Source: Streptomyces sp. NBC_01241 (GTDB lineage Bacteria > Actinomycetota > Actinomycetes > Streptomycetales > Streptomycetaceae). Taken from it: 64,000 bases of DNA. The notes under the pieces are model-generated. The model did not search any database and was not told where the DNA came from. It saw only the letters and a program-made list of their open reading frames with translations. A program made the position numbers and the translations under genes. Shown here one piece after another: positions 45,222-54,354 of this stretch; the stretch's first letter is position 1; every line of letters starts with the position of its first letter. The stretch lies in contig NZ_CP108494.1 of assembly GCF_041435435.1 (NCBI RefSeq), forward strand, positions 2,266,501 through 2,330,500, written 5' to 3'.

Positions 45222-47462
45222 GTGCGCCGAGTCATGCCTGTTCTGCCGCTCCTCATAGCTCTAGTCATCGGATCTATCTCCCCTGTCGCAGTGGCAAACG
45301 AGCCTCCGGACGAACCCGCGTCGAGCACAAGCGCCACAACGGCCGCCCCAGGGCCTCCCGTTGTTCCCAGACCGACCCAGTGGACCGGCCTCGGCGGCCA
45401 CACACAACTGTCGGCAAAGACCCGCATCCTGGTGGACCCCCGGTCCCGGTCCAGGACCGCACTCCCAGCCGGACGGGCCGAACTCCCGGGCCCCGCACGG
45501 CAGTCCGTGCAGGACCTGGCCAATCAGCTGCGTACGGAAGTGGCCCAGGTCAGCGGGGTCACTCCGACCGTCAGCAGCGACATCCGGCACGCGCGGACCG
45601 GCGACATCGTGCTGAGGCTCACCGAGTACGGCGCACTCGGCGCGGAGGGCTACCGGTTCGGGAGCACGGACGCCGTCCGCATCGAAGCCGCCTCCACCCA
45701 CGGCCTGTTCTACGGGACGCGTACGCTCCTGCAGCTGCTGCGCACCGCTCCCGGTCACCTGACCGTGCCGAAGGCCCGCTCCACCGACCGTCCCGCCCAG
45801 CCGGTCCGGATGACCATGCTCGACGCGGGCCGCAAGTACTGGCAGCCGGAGTACCTGGAGAAGCTGGTCCGCCGGATGGCCGACCAGAAACTCAACACCC
45901 TGTTCCTGCAGTTCTCCGACTCCGAGGGCTTCCGCCTCTTCAGCCCGAAGTTCCCTGGACTCGCGGACCCCGCGCACAGCTACGACCGCGCAGACATCGA
46001 GCGACTGAAGCGCGTCGCCGCCCGCTATCACGTGCAGGTGATGCCCGGTATCGACGTGCCCGGACACGCGACCGTGATCACCGACGCCTTCGGCATCGGC
46101 TTCGGCGACGGCCCCGACCCGTGCACCCAGGCGCACACCCACTCGCACCTGACGCCGAACTGGATGGTCGACCTCACCAGCGAGAAGGCGGTCGCGACGA
46201 CCCGCCGGATCGTCGACGAGTTCGCCGGCTGGTTCGACGCCCCGCTGTTCAGCATCGGCGCCGACGAGCTGCCCGGCCAGCTCGCCGACTGCCCCCGCGT
46301 CAAGAACCATCTCGCCGCCGATCCGGACACCAGCACCCTCGGTGACCTGCTGAACGGCTACATCAACACCCTCGACGACGTCGTCGCCGAGCACGGCAAG
46401 CGCACCGCGATCTACAACGGCTCCGAGCACCTCGCCGCACCCCAGCAGCAGGTCCACGCGCCCGTGGTCTTCCTGACCTGGGAGGGGACCGGCACCGGGC
46501 CCGTCATCCCCGGCCACGACGAGATCGCCATCGGCCCGTTCTACGACACGCCGAACAACTATCACCACCTGTACCCCGACGAGCCGTGGATGTACGACTC
46601 CTGGGTGCCCAGCACCGCGCCCGATCTCCTCGGATCCGGCCTGATGAACTGGGCCGACTACAACTTCTGGGCCGACGACGGCTACTTCGAGCAGCAGATG
46701 GCCACCGCCCGCGCGATCATGGCGGACCGCTCCTGGAACGCCTCCGCCACCCCGGACACCGTGCAGGACTTCCGGACGCTGGTTGCCCGGCTCGGCGACC
46801 CGTCCGGCCTGCGGCCCGATCCGGTGACACCCCGGGTCGACGACGGCCGCCCGAGCCACCACTGGACCTTCGACCAGGCCTCGTACCCGAGCGGCTGGAC
46901 GTGGGCCGGCAGCCCCGGCAACACGATCTTCGCCGAAGACACCGCGGGGAACCTGCCCGGCACCTCGTACATCATCAACAACCCCACTCCGGTACCGGAC
47001 GGGGTGCGCGGCCAGGCCTGGCGCTTCGGCAGCGACCGCGACGGAGTGGGCTTCGGCGGCCTCGACCTGGCCGAACCGTGGACCGTCTCCGGCTGGGTCA
47101 GGACGACCGGCAGGACCAGTGACCAAGTGCTGCTCAGCTCGAAGGCCGGTGCGCTCAAACTCCAGCAGTGGGGCACCGGCAAGGTCGGCTTCACCCACTA
47201 CGGCGCGGCCGACCACAGCTTCGACTACACCCTGCCGCTGAACCAGTGGGTCCAGCTGACCTGGGTCACCGAGCCGGGCCACACCACCCTGTACGCGAAC
47301 GGCGAGCGCGTCGGCACGGTCGACGCGTCCATTCCGCTCCCGCTGCGCTCGATCGGCACCGAGAAGGCCGGGCTGCGCGGAGATCTCGACGAAGTCACCG
47401 CCTGGGACGAGGCGTTGAGCCCCGAACAGGTCCGGGCCGACTACGCCCACTACGACCGTTGA
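45222..47462 (+). CDS. Secreted GH20 beta-N-acetylhexosaminidase with LamG-like domain
   Basis: A 746-residue exported enzyme that removes terminal GlcNAc or GalNAc. Signal peptide at about 1-28 (VLPLLIALVIGSISPVAVA). Residues 50-165 are the GH20b domain and 170-520 the GH20 barrel; the catalytic pair is Asp348-Glu349 in FSIGADELPG, where most relatives read HxGGDE or GADE. Residues about 540-746 form a LamG/concanavalin-like module that may bind glycans. GTG 45222 has AGGAG 6 nt upstream, which fixes the start. The fucosidase gene follows after 16 bp with its own Shine-Dalgarno. A DasR-type operator lies upstream, so GlcNAc-linked control is expected. Confidence 0.95.
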   Translation: MRRVMPVLPLLIALVIGSISPVAVANEPPDEPASSTSATTAAPGPPVVPRPTQWTGLGGHTQLSAKTRILVDPRSRSRTALPAGRAELPGPARQSVQDLANQLRTEVAQVSGVTPTVSSDIRHARTGDIVLRLTEYGALGAEGYRFGSTDAVRIEAASTHGLFYGTRTLLQLLRTAPGHLTVPKARSTDRPAQPVRMTMLDAGRKYWQPEYLEKLVRRMADQKLNTLFLQFSDSEGFRLFSPKFPGLADPAHSYDRADIERLKRVAARYHVQVMPGIDVPGHATVITDAFGIGFGDGPDPCTQAHTHSHLTPNWMVDLTSEKAVATTRRIVDEFAGWFDAPLFSIGADELPGQLADCPRVKNHLAADPDTSTLGDLLNGYINTLDDVVAEHGKRTAIYNGSEHLAAPQQQVHAPVVFLTWEGTGTGPVIPGHDEIAIGPFYDTPNNYHHLYPDEPWMYDSWVPSTAPDLLGSGLMNWADYNFWADDGYFEQQMATARAIMADRSWNASATPDTVQDFRTLVARLGDPSGLRPDPVTPRVDDGRPSHHWTFDQASYPSGWTWAGSPGNTIFAEDTAGNLPGTSYIINNPTPVPDGVRGQAWRFGSDRDGVGFGGLDLAEPWTVSGWVRTTGRTSDQVLLSSKAGALKLQQWGTGKVGFTHYGAADHSFDYTLPLNQWVQLTWVTEPGHTTLYANGERVGTVDASIPLPLRSIGTEKAGLRGDLDEVTAWDEALSPEQVRADYAHYDR

Positions 47463-47478
47463 CCGGAAGGAACCCGCA

Positions 47479-49725
47479 GTGACCCGCACCCATGCCCGTA
47501 CCCGCACCAGACTCGTCGGAGCGACGGCCCTGGCGGCCCTCGCCGGCCTCCTGACCACCCCGGCCTCCGCCGCGCCCGAACCCCCGTCGAAGGACTACGA
47601 GCCGACGGTGGAGTCCCTCGACAGCCACCCCACGCCGACATGGTTCAACGACGACAAATTCGGCATCTTCATCCACTGGGGCGCCTATTCGGTGCCCGCC
47701 TGGGGCCCGCGCGGCAGCTACGCCGAGTGGTACTGGAACTACATGAACAGCAAGGGCAGCGCCACCAACACCCACCAGAAGGACACCTACGGCACGGCCG
47801 CGAACTACGACGACTTCATCGGCCAGTGGAAGGCCGAGAAGTACGACCCGGATGCCTGGGTGAAGCTGTTCAAGAACGCCGGTGCCAAATACTTCGTGCT
47901 GACCTCCAAGCACCATGAAGGCGTCGCACTGTTCGACAGCAAGGTCAGTGGCCGCGACACCGTGGACCTCGGCCCGAAGCGCGACCTGGCGGGCGACCTG
48001 TTCAAGGCGGCGCGCAAGGACACCAAGGGCGGGCAGCTGAAGGCGGGCTTCTACTACTCGTTGTACGAGTGGTACAACCCGTCGTACACCGGCAGCCCGG
48101 TCCGCAATCCGTACACCGGCGCCGAAGTCCCGTACACCGGCGCCCCGTCGGTCAAGGACTACGTCGGCGACTACATGGTCCCGCAACTGAACGAGCTGGT
48201 CGATCAGTACGATCCCGACATCATCTGGTGCGACGGACAGTGGGACAAACCCGCCTCGTACTGGAAGACCGCGCCCGTCATCGCCGACTACTACAACCGC
48301 GCGAAGAACCGGGCGCACCCGAAGGAAGTCGCGGTCGCCAACCGCTGCAAGATCGAGACCGGTGCGCTGGACAGCAAGGAACTCGACTTCCAGACCCCCG
48401 AGTACACGGTCAAGCCGGACATCGACCCGAACAAGTGGGAGGCGAGCCGGGGCATCGCACACTCCTACGGCTACAACCAGAACGAGCCCGAGGAGGACCA
48501 CCTCACCTCCGACCAGCTGATCGACTCGCTCACCGACATCGTCAGCAAGAACGGCAACCTGCTGCTCGACATCGGCCCGCGCGCCGACGGCACCATCCCC
48601 GAGATCCAGCAGCAGCGACTGCTCGACATCGGCGCCTGGCTGAAGATCAACGGCGAGGCGATCTACGGGACGACCTACTGGCACCACGCCGAGGAGCCGT
48701 CCAGCGACGACAAGATCCGCTACACGGTGAAGGACGGCACGTTGTACGCGACCGCGCTGGAGTGGCCCGGCGCCGAACTCACCCTCGGTGCCGACACACC
48801 CGTCGCCGCCGACTCCCGTATCACTCTGCTCGGTTCGGACGGCAGCGCACTGCCCTGGCACAAGGACTCCGCAGGCCGCGTGATCGTCGAGACGCCGAAG
48901 AACGGGGCGTCGGCCACCAGGAGCACGAGCGCGTACGTCTTCAAGGTAACCACCCCGGGCGTGAACACCCTCGTCCGCACGAGGACCGACCTGCCGAAGG
49001 AGCTCAACCCCAAACGCGCCGCCGACGGCACGCTGACCCTCACCAACACCGCCCGCAAGCACGCACCCGGGACCAGGATCGGGCTGTCCGGACCCGAGGG
49101 CTGGACCGTCACCCCGGCCGCCACCCGGGTGAACCCGCTGGCACCGGGCGCGGACGCGAAGGTCCCGTTCACCCTGACGCCGCCCGCTTCCGCGGCCCCC
49201 GGTACGTACACACTGAACATCACCCTGCGCCACGGCCGTCTCACGACCACCACGGCGGTCAAGGTCACGGTCGCCCTGGAGAACCTCGCCCGGAACAAGC
49301 CGGCCACCCAGAAGAGCACCGCGTGGGACGCCCCTGCCTCCCGCGCCGTCGACGGGAACACCGACGGCTCCTTCGGGTCGGGCTCGGTGACCCACACCGC
49401 CGAACCCTCGTCGCAGGCATGGTGGCAGGTCGACCTGGGCGCCTCGAAGTCACTGTCCGCAGTCGACATCTGGAACCGCACCGACTGCTGCTCCGACCGG
49501 CTCAAGGACTTCTGGGTCCTGACCTCGGACACCCCGATCACGGCCGACGGACTTGATGACGCACGGACCGCCCCCGGTGTGACGGCGGTGCATGTCACCG
49601 GCCAGGCCGGACGGCCGTCCACCGTGCAGCTCCCGGCGGGCACCTCCGGCAGGTACGTCCGCGTACAGCTGGCGTCCGGCACCAACCCGCTGTCGCTGGC
49701 GGAGGTCGAGGTACGCGGGCACTGA
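47479..49725 (+). CDS. Secreted GH29 alpha-L-fucosidase with F-type lectin domain
   Basis: A 748-residue exported enzyme that cleaves alpha-L-fucosyl groups. Signal peptide at about 1-32. GH29 barrel at about 40-400 (KFGIFIHWGAYSVPAW, KYFVLTSKHHEGVALFDS) with the likely nucleophile Asp252 in IIWCDGQWD. A beta domain follows, then an NPCBM-associated NEW3-type domain (about 505-595). Residues 600-748 are an F-type lectin (fucolectin): VTHTAEPSSQ and NRTDCCSDRL supply the H...RxDx4R fucose-binding motif. The enzyme therefore seems to carry its own fucose-binding module. The GTG follows GGAAGGA; it is the second gene of the DasR-type operon. Confidence 0.95.
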   Translation: MTRTHARTRTRLVGATALAALAGLLTTPASAAPEPPSKDYEPTVESLDSHPTPTWFNDDKFGIFIHWGAYSVPAWGPRGSYAEWYWNYMNSKGSATNTHQKDTYGTAANYDDFIGQWKAEKYDPDAWVKLFKNAGAKYFVLTSKHHEGVALFDSKVSGRDTVDLGPKRDLAGDLFKAARKDTKGGQLKAGFYYSLYEWYNPSYTGSPVRNPYTGAEVPYTGAPSVKDYVGDYMVPQLNELVDQYDPDIIWCDGQWDKPASYWKTAPVIADYYNRAKNRAHPKEVAVANRCKIETGALDSKELDFQTPEYTVKPDIDPNKWEASRGIAHSYGYNQNEPEEDHLTSDQLIDSLTDIVSKNGNLLLDIGPRADGTIPEIQQQRLLDIGAWLKINGEAIYGTTYWHHAEEPSSDDKIRYTVKDGTLYATALEWPGAELTLGADTPVAADSRITLLGSDGSALPWHKDSAGRVIVETPKNGASATRSTSAYVFKVTTPGVNTLVRTRTDLPKELNPKRAADGTLTLTNTARKHAPGTRIGLSGPEGWTVTPAATRVNPLAPGADAKVPFTLTPPASAAPGTYTLNITLRHGRLTTTTAVKVTVALENLARNKPATQKSTAWDAPASRAVDGNTDGSFGSGSVTHTAEPSSQAWWQVDLGASKSLSAVDIWNRTDCCSDRLKDFWVLTSDTPITADGLDDARTAPGVTAVHVTGQAGRPSTVQLPAGTSGRYVRVQLASGTNPLSLAEVEVRGH

Positions 49726-49739
49726 GAGAGCCCTGCCGA

Positions 49740-49787
49740 ACGGGTGGTGGCCCGGACCGATCGCTCCCGGCCCGGGCCACCACCCGT
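49740..49787. terminator. Terminator between the GH29 gene and the NsdA-like regulator
   Basis: A perfect 16-bp stem (49740-49755 with 49772-49787) and a 16-nt loop between convergent genes; suitable for both. Confidence 0.9.
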
Positions 49788-49841
49788 GCTGCCGCGCGGA
49801 AGAGTCACGCGGAGGAGTCACCCGTGGTCACGCCGGAGAGA

Positions 49842-51632
49842 TCACCCGAGGGCCGCGACCCGTTCGCGGTACCCGCGCACCGCGGCCGCGTCCCCGTACG
49901 GCTCCAGGCGGCGCTCGAAGTCCTGTACGTACTCCGTCGCCCGCACCGACCGCATCTCGGCCGCCTGCTGGGCGGCCTCGGCACCGAGCAGGCACGCCTG
50001 GTCGAGCTCACCGAGCCCGAGCCGCGCAGTGGCCAGCACCACCCGGCAGAACAGCCTGCTGCGGGCGTACGCCGGGGCGCGCAGATGGAGGGAGCGCTCC
50101 GCGTGCTGTGCCGCGGCCTTGTACTGCTGCAGATCCCGGTGGCAGTGGCCCAACTCGTCGGCGAGCTGGGCCTCGTCGAAGTACCGCACCCAGTGCGGCA
50201 CCTCGTCCCCGGGGCGGGCGGCCTCCAGCGCGCGTTCCGCCCGTGCCAGCGAGGCGGTGCAGGGCCTGGCCTCGCCGAGCACCCCGTGCCCGCGGGCCTC
50301 GACGGCGTGCAGCAGCGCCTGGACGACCGGCGGCGCCGACGAACCGATGCCCTGCTGGGCGACGCGGGCCAGCTGCACGGCTTCCCTGCCGTGCCCGAGG
50401 TAGACCGCCTGACGACTCATGGTGATCAGGACGTAGGCACCGTACGCGCGGTCTCCGGCGGCCTGGGCGAGCCGCAGCGCCTGGACGAAGTACCGCTGAG
50501 CCAGGCCGTGGGCCGCGATGTCGTACGAGGTCCAGCCCGCCAGCCGGGTCAGCTCGGCCGCGGCGGAGAAGAGCCGGCGCCCGGTGGCCTCCCCGTACGT
50601 TCCGCGCAGCATCGGTTCCGCCTCGTGCTCCAGATACCGGACGAGGGCCTGCCGGGCGTGGCCGCCCCCGTAGGCGTTGTCGAGGGTGCGGAAGAGTTCG
50701 GCGACGGAGTGCAGGGCGGCGACGTCACCGACGCCGACCCGCTGGCCGGAGCCGCGCTCGGACTGCCGCTGCCGGGGGACACCGGGGGCGCCCGCCTGTC
50801 CTGTTCCCGGGGCGGCGGGAGCGGTCGGGGGTGTGGGGGATCCGGGAGGTGCGGACGGTCCGGAAGGCCGGGAGGGAGCGGGCCCCCGGGCCCCACTGCG
50901 GCGGCCGGTGCCGGCCGCCCCCGTACCGCCGTGCGTGCTGCCTCCGGGCCAGTGCGCGCCGTGTAACCCCTGCGCTCCGATCCCGCGCGCCCCGCCGGGC
51001 CCACCAGCCTGTCCCGCACCACCGACCTCAATGGCCCCCGTGGCCCCAGCAGCCCCGGGGGACCCGCCGAGCCCACCAGCCGCACGAGGATCACCAACCG
51101 TATGAGCACCACCCGCCGCACGGGCACCACCACCGGCCGCAGCAGCCCCGCCCGGCACCGGTGGCGCGGACTCGGTCCCCCGTCCCACCCACTCGTCGGC
51201 CCGGCCGATCAGCCAGTCCCGGCTGGGGACGACGAGTCCGGCCGGGGTGAAGGCGATCTTGCGCAGCTCCGCATGACTGCCCGAGTCCTTGCGCCACAGT
51301 CCGCTGACGATGTCGATCGCCTCGGCCGGCGTGGCCGCGAACTCCAGGCCCGCGTAGACGGGGGCGCACGCGTCGAGGCCCAGGTCCTGCGCGGAGAGGC
51401 GGCGCCCGAGCCGCCGGGTGAAGACCTCGGCGATCAGCGCGGGGGTCGTCCCGCGCGGCTGCTGGCCGCGCAGCCAACGGGTCACGGACGTCTTGTCGTA
51501 CCGGAGGTCGAGGCCGTGCTCCAGGCCGAGTTGGTCCACTCTGCGGGCGAGGCCGGCGTTGGAGAAGCCGGCTTCGGAGATGAGCGAGGCGAGTCGGCGG
51601 TTGGGGGTGCGCTGCGGAGGTCGTTCCGACAT
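49842..51632 (-). CDS. NsdA-like transcriptional regulator with TPR domain
   Basis: A 596-residue protein. The N-terminus (NRRLASLISEAGFSNAGLARRVDQLG and KTSVTRWLRGQQPRG) is a helix-turn-helix region of the NsdA type, a Streptomyces family in which NsdA represses sporulation and antibiotic production. The C-terminal 320 residues are helical repeats like TPRs (for example ALRLAQAAGDRAYGAYVLITMSRQA). Between them, about residues 150-290 are almost pure Gly/Ala/Pro/Ser, much longer than the linkers I remember in this family. ATG 51632 gives the family-typical start. Its targets are unknown; it is divergent from lipB across 262 bp. Confidence 0.88.
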   Translation of the reverse strand: MSERPPQRTPNRRLASLISEAGFSNAGLARRVDQLGLEHGLDLRYDKTSVTRWLRGQQPRGTTPALIAEVFTRRLGRRLSAQDLGLDACAPVYAGLEFAATPAEAIDIVSGLWRKDSGSHAELRKIAFTPAGLVVPSRDWLIGRADEWVGRGTESAPPVPGGAAAAGGGARAAGGAHTVGDPRAAGGLGGSPGAAGATGAIEVGGAGQAGGPGGARGIGAQGLHGAHWPGGSTHGGTGAAGTGRRSGARGPAPSRPSGPSAPPGSPTPPTAPAAPGTGQAGAPGVPRQRQSERGSGQRVGVGDVAALHSVAELFRTLDNAYGGGHARQALVRYLEHEAEPMLRGTYGEATGRRLFSAAAELTRLAGWTSYDIAAHGLAQRYFVQALRLAQAAGDRAYGAYVLITMSRQAVYLGHGREAVQLARVAQQGIGSSAPPVVQALLHAVEARGHGVLGEARPCTASLARAERALEAARPGDEVPHWVRYFDEAQLADELGHCHRDLQQYKAAAQHAERSLHLRAPAYARSRLFCRVVLATARLGLGELDQACLLGAEAAQQAAEMRSVRATEYVQDFERRLEPYGDAAAVRGYRERVAALG

Positions 51633-51894
51633 CAGCTGTACGGTCTCCTGCCTTCGGGGCCGGGCGGGCAGCCCTAATGGAACGGCGCGAATTTAGCGGC
51701 CTCTGCCGCACGCTCAGCCGCCTTCGCTTCACTTTCATCCGATCGTGTGAGGATTGAGGGTGGCGCTGACGGGATCGACCTGCTGGGCCGCCGACCGGGG
51801 CCCGGTCGTACAGTGGCCGGGCGTGATTCAGTGCATGGTGGCGCGGCTCCGGGCACCCCCGGCTCCCGGCACCGCGAGTAGGGAGGCATCTGTC

Positions 51895-52707
51895 GTGACC
51901 GAGCTTCGGTTCGTCCGGCTGGGATTCGGCGAGGAAGCCGTCGACTACCAGGAGGCCTGGCAGAAGCAGCGCGAGGTGCACGCGGCCAGATTCGAGGACG
52001 CCGTCCCGGACACCTGTCTGCTGCTGGAACACCCGCCCGTCTACACGGCAGGGCGGCGCACGACCGACAGTGAGCGCCCGCTGGACGGCACCCCGGTCAT
52101 CGATGTGGACCGCGGCGGCAAGATCACCTGGCACGGCCCCGGACAGCTGGTCGGCTACCCGATCCAGAAGCTGCCCCGGCCGGTGGATGTCGTCGCACAC
52201 GTCCGTCGGCTGGAGGACGCGCTGATCCGTACCGCCGCCGAGTTCGGCCTGGAGACCTCCCGGGTCGAGGGCCGCAGCGGGGTCTGGGTGCTCGGCGACC
52301 CGGTCGAGGAGCGCCCGGCGATCGGCGGCCTCTCCCTCGACTTCGACCCGCGGCTGCAGGACGAGGAGTTCGACCCGCGGCTGAACGGCCCCGAGTACGC
52401 CCCGTCCAACGCCGGCCAGCGCCGCGAGGACCGCAAGCTGGCCGCGATCGGCATCCGGGTGGCCAAGGGCGTGACCATGCACGGCTTCTCGTTCAACGTG
52501 AACCCGGACAACACCTGGTTCGACCGCATCGTGCCGTGCGGCATCCGGGACGCGGGCGTCACGTCACTCGCGTACGAACTGGGCCGCGACATCACCGTCG
52601 AGGACGTGCTCCCGATCGTGGAGAAGCACCTGAAGGACGTCCTGGAGAACGCGGAGCTCGCCCCGCGCACCATCGAACGTCCGACGGATGCCGTGGCCAC
52701 GGCATGA
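51895..52707 (+). CDS. lipB: Octanoyl-ACP:protein N-octanoyltransferase
   Basis: A 270-residue enzyme that moves octanoate from ACP to lipoyl-domain lysines, the first step of lipoate synthesis. Conserved elements: [31 protein letters not shown], Lys in [10 protein letters not shown] and Cys in [14 protein letters not shown], which form the catalytic Cys/Lys pair. A charged, repeated insert ([19 protein letters not shown], about 155-175) is longer than in E. coli. GTG 51895 has GGGAGG upstream. It precedes lipA on the same strand by 132 bp. Confidence 0.96.
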   Translation: MTELRFVRLGFGEEAVDYQEAWQKQREVHAARFEDAVPDTCLLLEHPPVYTAGRRTTDSERPLDGTPVIDVDRGGKITWHGPGQLVGYPIQKLPRPVDVVAHVRRLEDALIRTAAEFGLETSRVEGRSGVWVLGDPVEERPAIGGLSLDFDPRLQDEEFDPRLNGPEYAPSNAGQRREDRKLAAIGIRVAKGVTMHGFSFNVNPDNTWFDRIVPCGIRDAGVTSLAYELGRDITVEDVLPIVEKHLKDVLENAELAPRTIERPTDAVATA

Positions 52708-52839
52708 CAGATTGAGTACCGGGCCGGGAATAGGCCCTGTCGGCCACAGGTTGGCCGGACGTAAAGCCGTTTGAACTACGGGCGTACCCTGGTGTTCGCC
52801 GAAGAATCCAATGCAGCGAAAGCAAAGGGGAGTGCCGGA

Positions 52840-53805
52840 GTGTCCGCTGTCGCACCCGACGGGCGCAAGATGCTGCGCCTCGAGGTCCGGAACAGCCAGA
52901 CCCCCATCGAGCGCAAGCCCGAGTGGATCAAGACCCGGGCGAAGATGGGCCCCGAGTACAACCAGCTGCAGAAGCTCGTGAAGAGCGAGGGCCTGCACAC
53001 GGTGTGCCAGGAGGCCGGCTGCCCCAACATCTTCGAGTGCTGGGAGGACCGCGAGGCCACGTTCCTCATCGGCGGCGACCAGTGCACCCGGCGCTGTGAC
53101 TTCTGCCAGATCGACACGGGCAAGCCGCAGGCGCTGGACCGGGACGAGCCCCGCAGGGTCGGTGAGTCCGTCGTCACGATGGACCTGAACTACGCCACGA
53201 TCACGGGCGTCGCGCGCGACGATCTGGAGGACGGCGGTGCCTGGCTGTACGCGGAGACCGTCCGCCAGATCCACGCGCTGACCGCCCAGCGGGAGGCCGG
53301 CCGTACCAAGGTCGAGCTGCTGATCCCCGACTTCAACGCGGTGCCCGAGCAGCTCGCCGAGGTCTTCTCCTCGCGCCCCGAGGTGCTCGCGCACAACGTC
53401 GAGACGGTGCCGCGGATCTTCAAGCGGATCCGCCCCGGTTTCCGTTACGAGCGTTCCCTGGAGGTCATCACGCGGGCCCGCGAGGCCGGTCTGGTGACCA
53501 AGTCCAACCTGATCCTGGGCATGGGCGAGACCCGCGAGGAAGTCAGCGAGGCGCTCCAGGACCTGTACGACGCGGGATGCGAGCTCATCACGATCACGCA
53601 GTACCTGCGGCCGTCCGTGCGCCACCACCCGGTCGAGCGCTGGGTGAAGCCGCACGAGTTCGTGGAGCTGAAGGAGGAGGCCGACGAGATCGGCTACTCC
53701 GGCGTGATGTCCGGGCCGCTGGTCCGGTCCTCGTACCGCGCGGGCCGCCTCTTCCAGCAGGCGATCGAGCGGCGCGGCGCCGTCGCGGCGACGCCCGCCG
53801 TGTGA
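52840..53805 (+). CDS. lipA: Lipoyl synthase
   Basis: A 321-residue radical-SAM enzyme that inserts two sulfurs into octanoyl groups. The auxiliary cluster motif is C-x4-C-x5-C ([12 protein letters not shown]) and the SAM cluster motif is CxxxCxxC (CTRRCDFC). [10 protein letters not shown] and [17 protein letters not shown] are family signatures. GTG 52840 follows AAAGGGGAG at a little more than the usual spacing. With LipB it equips the E2 proteins encoded at 32.7 kb. It needs Fe-S delivery, for which ErpA is in this window. Confidence 0.97.
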   Translation: MSAVAPDGRKMLRLEVRNSQTPIERKPEWIKTRAKMGPEYNQLQKLVKSEGLHTVCQEAGCPNIFECWEDREATFLIGGDQCTRRCDFCQIDTGKPQALDRDEPRRVGESVVTMDLNYATITGVARDDLEDGGAWLYAETVRQIHALTAQREAGRTKVELLIPDFNAVPEQLAEVFSSRPEVLAHNVETVPRIFKRIRPGFRYERSLEVITRAREAGLVTKSNLILGMGETREEVSEALQDLYDAGCELITITQYLRPSVRHHPVERWVKPHEFVELKEEADEIGYSGVMSGPLVRSSYRAGRLFQQAIERRGAVAATPAV

Positions 53806-54134
53806 ATCCCCGCACAACAAGCTACCGGTCGGTAATGACTGATTCGACGCGGCTCATACGCTCCCCGCAGGTCGGGGGCGCGTATGGGCCGCGTCGGCGT
53901 GCGCTCGGCCCATATCAAGGTTTCATTGGTGTTTGACCGACCGGTCATGCGCTGGTAACACCGAGCAGTGACGCTGGGTGCTCACGGCGCAGTGGCTCTC
54001 CGGGCCGCTGCCACCGCCGCTTCCCGCACCCAGCCCACGCCACCCACTTCGCGCAACGCAGTCCCGGGCAGCCGGCCCGGGCAACTGAGTCCACGTCACT
54101 CAGTCCGCACATCCGCTCCGAGGAGATTTCCACG
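53806..54134. other. Intergenic region between lipA and the 66-aa gene
   Basis: 329 bp with no supported gene. It contains two related dyads, TACCG-GT-CGGTA (53823-53834) and TGACCG-AC-CGGTCA (53934-53947), 111 bp apart, that look like regulator sites, and GC-rich inverted repeats around GGGCGCGTATGGGC. Confidence 0.6.
53823..53947. promoter_or_regulatory. Pair of ACCG-N2-CGGT dyads
   Basis: Two palindromes with the same ACCG-N2-CGGT core, at 53823-53834 and 53934-53947, flank a 99-bp stretch. The core is like operators of several TetR-type repressors. The partner protein is unknown. Confidence 0.4.
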
Positions 54135-54335
54135 ATGCAGGCCGTGCCGGTACGCGCCACCGCCATCCCTTCCGTCACCCATGCCCTCCGTGCCGTCGAG
54201 TCGCTGCTGCTGAGCAGCGGCCAGCGCACGGCCCGCCGCAATGCCTGGACGGCCGTCCTGGAGGACCGGCGCCGGGCCAAGGACCGGGTCGAGGCCGAGC
54301 ACGTACTGGAGGCCGCGGCCGACCGCCGTTCCTAG
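54135..54335 (+). CDS. Small basic hypothetical protein (66 aa)
   Basis: A 66-residue protein (MQAVPVRATAIPSVTHALRAVESLLLSSGQ) that is probably one long helix bundle: Ser/Leu-rich first half, Arg/Glu-rich second half ending HVLEAAADRRS. No signal peptide or motif. ATG after GAGGAG. It is 19 bp upstream of the DUF4191 gene. Conserved small proteins of this kind occur at this place in Streptomyces; function unknown. Confidence 0.75.
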   Translation: MQAVPVRATAIPSVTHALRAVESLLLSSGQRTARRNAWTAVLEDRRRAKDRVEAEHVLEAAADRRS

Positions 54336-54341
54336 GCCACG

Positions 54342-54347
54342 TAAACT
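54342..54347 (+). promoter_or_regulatory. Putative -10 element (TAAACT)
   Basis: It fits TANNNT and ends 7 nt before the ATG of the DUF4191 gene, with no Shine-Dalgarno. It may give a leaderless transcript separate from the 66-aa gene. Confidence 0.45.
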
Positions 54348-54354
54348 TCGGTAC

